From assembly GCA_900321145.1 (NCBI GenBank), contig ONVB01000014.1, positions 1 through 5,567 of the forward strand: a stretch of 5,567 nt of DNA, read 5' to 3'. This document shows, one piece after another, positions 3,076 to 5,567 of the stretch (positions are counted from its first letter, which is position 1; the number at the start of each line of letters is the position of its first letter). The position numbers and the translations under genes are program-made. The notes under the pieces are model-generated. The model saw nothing but the letters and a program-made list of their open reading frames with translations. It made no database searches and was not told where the DNA came from. This DNA is from an uncultured Eubacteriales bacterium. Lineage in GTDB: Bacteria > Bacillota > Clostridia > Lachnospirales > Lachnospiraceae.

Positions 3076-5567
3076 CTACTGTTCCATCCTCTCAGTATAA
3101 TCCGTGTACTCCTTATAGTAGTCATCGAAGGTCCACCAGCTTAAACCTCTGAATCCCGAACGGAAGTTGGAACCGTCTCCGGCTTCGGTAAGGTGCCTCT
3201 TTTTATCATAGTATTCCTTTCTGAATACGCTGAAAAAGCCCGTAGAATTGCAGGACAGTTTGCCCCTCTTTTCGGTATATTTTCGGTTATATATGTTGAA
3301 CGGATCACGAATGAGCACAAACCAGCGTCCGTTCTCGTACTTTGTATCAAGCACTGTCATGCAGTGATTGCCGAAGGTTACAGGGATCGCACCGCCGCTC
3401 TCTCTTAAGGTATCGCGAAGACAGATCAGGGCCTCAAGCTTCGCCGGCTTGTATCCCTTCACATTATACCTCGCCCTCATCACAGCATGCCTGTTCACAG
3501 CCGTCAAGGTTTCCATGTCTACATTACCGAAAAGCTGCTTCTTTGTTGGCTTAAGAGCTTTCTCAAGATTTGCTCCGGTCGCGTTCAGAGCCGGTATAGC
3601 ATTGGCAAGGAGCGCTGTAAAATTGGTAACGGCCGAACCAACCTTAACCGCATCTCCCGCACTGATCTCATTCTTTATCTTCGTACACAAGTCTTTAAGC
3701 TGATCTATAACCGATACATAATCAAAATTATCCCTTATTGTAAATCTCCTTGGCGTGCCCCTCTCCATCTCGGTAAGGCTGTACTTAACGTAATCCGTTA
3801 CCCCGCCTTTGACAAAGGAGTACCACATCGCATCCTTCAAATTCTCCCCGGATGCGCCGATATCAGGCATATCTTTGAGCTGTTTTTCATCGACAAACGT
3901 TTTGTAAAGCGCACAAGCCTCATCATACTCTTTCAGCACATCGTCGCATTCTGCCACATATTTATCTTCCGCTGCTTTCACGAATCCAAGAAGCTTTTCC
4001 TGATCTATGAGCGCATTGGGATTCTGTTTTCTCTCATCTTCAATCTTTTCTATTATATCATCCTTCATCCTGACCGGAAGTCCCACAAGCATAAAGGCAA
4101 ATTCCTTCTCCGTGTCAAGTTTTGGCAGTTCATATTTCTTTTCCTTGTCCCTCATTCTCCAGAACCTGCCGGTCAGCATTGCCATCGCCGCCTCCGGAGA
4201 ACCGCAGGTGATCTCGGAGGTTGTATTCGTCACCTTATTGCCGTTTATCTTGACCAAGCGCTGTCCGTTCATTCCCGAAGCCGCTACGGCACGCTCCAAA
4301 AGCTGTACCCACAGACAGTCATTTGCATAACCGTCACTTTCCTCGTAATCCTTGCTCAGACGTATGAATAACGGGCTGTATTGGAATCTGTCCATGTTTT
4401 CCGAAGCAAACTTATAATCGCTGAAGGGTTCTCCCGTATTCTTGTCCCTGAGCTGATACAGGCGTACCAGCACACTTCCGTCTCCGAGGTCAAGGAACAT
4501 ATTCTTTACATCGATAGGACTGCTCGCAACCAGCGCCTGAATGCCCGACTGCAGCCAGCAATCGCCCACAGCCGCCTGCTTTACATCATTTATTGTCGGT
4601 GTGTGAAGAAACAGAGGGATATCCTTTACATTGCTTTCTTTCACATTTTCAAGATATGTATTGTCCTCCTTCAGTACGGGAAGATTCTTCTTTAACTTTT
4701 CGACCGTTTCTTCGCCTATTTCCGTACCGAGCCCCCCGTACAGATTTCCCGAAACGATCGCGTTTATATTCTGAAGGAACTGATACTTTGCCGCATGATA
4801 CGGATCACCGGACTGATCCGCGCCCGGATTTGCATCAAGCCAGCGCTTAGACGCCTTCAAAAACCTGTCCGAGAATGCCATCTCCATCCTGGTGGTATCC
4901 TGATTCACGATACCCTTCACCATAGTCCAATTCTTTACCGCTTTATACGCGAGCATATAATCCGGATCTGTGCTACCCGGCTCGGGAGCATTCTTCAGCT
5001 CATCGCTCATAGCAGCCTTAACTGGATCGAAGATGTATCCCTCAAGGTTAAGAGCCGGCGCCGCACCGTGCTCCTTGATCAGCGGATTGGTCCCGTCAAG
5101 GTCCTTTATATTCTGCGGAAGAAGATCAAGCTTCTTTACGCTTTCATCGTACATAGCCTCACCGAAGTCGGTTCTCCTCTTGTCTCCGATAAGCCAGTTA
5201 AAAAACTGAAGCGTCCATCCAAAAAATGTTCCGCCCGCGCCTTCAATAGTCTTAGACTTTTTTACGAAGCTGTTCATAGTGGATAAAACCTGCTTTTCAC
5301 TGAGCTTCTTTGAATAAAGCCTTTCGAACTCCTTCCTGCCTTCCTCGCTGTCGGTATTGTATCCGTTCTTGAAAAAGTACGAGGACATCTCCACGGCATA
5401 GATAAGGTTTGACACCTCCTGACGCGCATTGTCTCTCTTGTCAAGCTTTCTCAATTCTTTTTTCCCGTCATCATCCTCACCGTCTTCTTCCTTTTCAGGG
5501 ATCAGATCCTTCTTGGAAAGATATGTCATCTCATCATTATAATGTGTGATGTAGAAACTATTTAAAA
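3076..5567 (-). CDS. Calpain family (C2) cysteine protease, probably 5'-incomplete
   Basis: The first in-window ATG is at 5529 and gives 817 residues (numbering used here). The frame stays open to the window edge, and no Shine-Dalgarno precedes that ATG, so the true start is probably outside. Residues about 1-315 are unassigned, with an acidic stretch near 12-25. The protease domain opens with QAAVGDCWLQSGIQAL, where Cys324 is the nucleophile of the calpain Q-x-x-x-G-D-C-W box. Next come LWVQLLERAVAASG (407-419), matching the calpain W-x-x-LLEKA-A segment, and LTG (452-454). His722 lies in FGNHCMTVL. Asp742 lies in LIRDPFN, where calpains have Asn in RNPWG. The ending LSWWTFDDYYKEY (796-808) matches the calpain FWM-x-x-x-DF closing motif. 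Cys-His spacing is 398 residues, against about 157 in animal calpain, so roughly 240 residues are inserted at about 455-705, partly charged and helical. No Ca-binding EF-hands, signal peptide or membrane segment is seen. Calpain-type enzymes make limited cuts in proteins; the target is unknown. The acetyltransferase gene follows by 38 nt. Confidence 0.85.
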   Translation of the reverse strand, partial: LNSFYITHYNDEMTYLSKKDLIPEKEEDGEDDDGKKELRKLDKRDNARQEVSNLIYAVEMSSYFFKNGYNTDSEEGRKEFERLYSKKLSEKQVLSTMNSFVKKSKTIEGAGGTFFGWTLQFFNWLIGDKRRTDFGEAMYDESVKKLDLLPQNIKDLDGTNPLIKEHGAAPALNLEGYIFDPVKAAMSDELKNAPEPGSTDPDYMLAYKAVKNWTMVKGIVNQDTTRMEMAFSDRFLKASKRWLDANPGADQSGDPYHAAKYQFLQNINAIVSGNLYGGLGTEIGEETVEKLKKNLPVLKEDNTYLENVKESNVKDIPLFLHTPTINDVKQAAVGDCWLQSGIQALVASSPIDVKNMFLDLGDGSVLVRLYQLRDKNTGEPFSDYKFASENMDRFQYSPLFIRLSKDYEESDGYANDCLWVQLLERAVAASGMNGQRLVKINGNKVTNTTSEITCGSPEAAMAMLTGRFWRMRDKEKKYELPKLDTEKEFAFMLVGLPVRMKDDIIEKIEDERKQNPNALIDQEKLLGFVKAAEDKYVAECDDVLKEYDEACALYKTFVDEKQLKDMPDIGASGENLKDAMWYSFVKGGVTDYVKYSLTEMERGTPRRFTIRDNFDYVSVIDQLKDLCTKIKNEISAGDAVKVGSAVTNFTALLANAIPALNATGANLEKALKPTKKQLFGNVDMETLTAVNRHAVMRARYNVKGYKPAKLEALICLRDTLRESGGAIPVTFGNHCMTVLDTKYENGRWFVLIRDPFNIYNRKYTEKRGKLSCNSTGFFSVFRKEYYDKKRHLTEAGDGSNFRSGFRGLSWWTFDDYYKEYTDYTERMEQ

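Noticed and set aside
2120..3152. Open frames on the plus strand (2120-2590, 2610-3152) opposite the acetyltransferase gene
   Set aside because: They are antisense shadows; the first would also run through the terminator stem at 2163-2189, and neither encodes a recognisable domain.
3487..4371. 294-codon open frame on the plus strand inside the protease gene
   Set aside because: It lies wholly antisense to a gene with clear calpain motifs; its translation has no recognisable domain and no convincing RBS was seen.
4795..5286. 163-codon plus-strand open frame near the right end
   Set aside because: It is antisense to the protease gene, with no domain or start signal.
1..5567. Mobile element, CRISPR array, toxin-antitoxin or known defence system
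   Set aside because: No transposase, integrase, spaced direct repeats or recognisable toxin pair was found; the calpain-like protease alone does not match a known defence layout.

Overview
The window is about 46-48% G+C by eye. It has strong Shine-Dalgarno sites, short intergenic gaps and a cellobiose 2-epimerase of the Ruminococcus/Eubacterium type. This suggests a Gram-positive gut or rumen anaerobe of the Clostridia, most likely Lachnospiraceae; no rRNA or other marker gene fixes this. Nearly everything is encoded on the minus strand, except one small plus-strand lipoprotein gene.

Layout from the right edge, in the direction of minus-strand transcription. (1) At 5567-3076 lies a large calpain-family (C2) cysteine protease whose reading frame is still open at the window edge, so its 5' end is probably missing. 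(2) After 38 nt comes a GNAT-type acetyltransferase of 280 residues with an N-terminal acetyl-CoA motif and an unassigned second half. The two probably share one transcript, which ends at a strong bidirectional hairpin terminator (2163-2189). (3) Converging on that terminator is a plus-strand gene for a 75-residue lipoprotein (1865-2092), with its own RBS and a candidate promoter. (4) A divergent, non-coding 282-nt region (1583-1864) carries that promoter, a possible extended -10 for the opposite strand, and a cluster of ATCATG/CATGAT inverted repeats. (5) The minus-strand cellobiose 2-epimerase follows (1582-395); its start is best placed 30 codons inside the longest frame. (6) A well-formed sigma-A type promoter overlaps the epimerase stop codon and drives an unusual acyl carrier protein (316-68). 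(7) Seventeen nt later the first 16 codons of another gene (50-1) begin behind a consensus Shine-Dalgarno, so the carrier protein starts an operon that leaves the window.

Three functional groups sit side by side. One is oligosaccharide metabolism: the epimerase makes 4-O-glucosyl-mannose from cellobiose. One is a carrier-protein operon for an unidentified acyl or aminoacyl pathway. The third is a protease plus acetyltransferase pair of unknown role. No mobile element, CRISPR array, tRNA or rRNA was seen. The most unusual item is the calpain-like protease. It has a recognisable Cys and His box, Asp where calpains have the triad Asn, and a Cys-His spacing (398 residues) much longer than in animal calpains.
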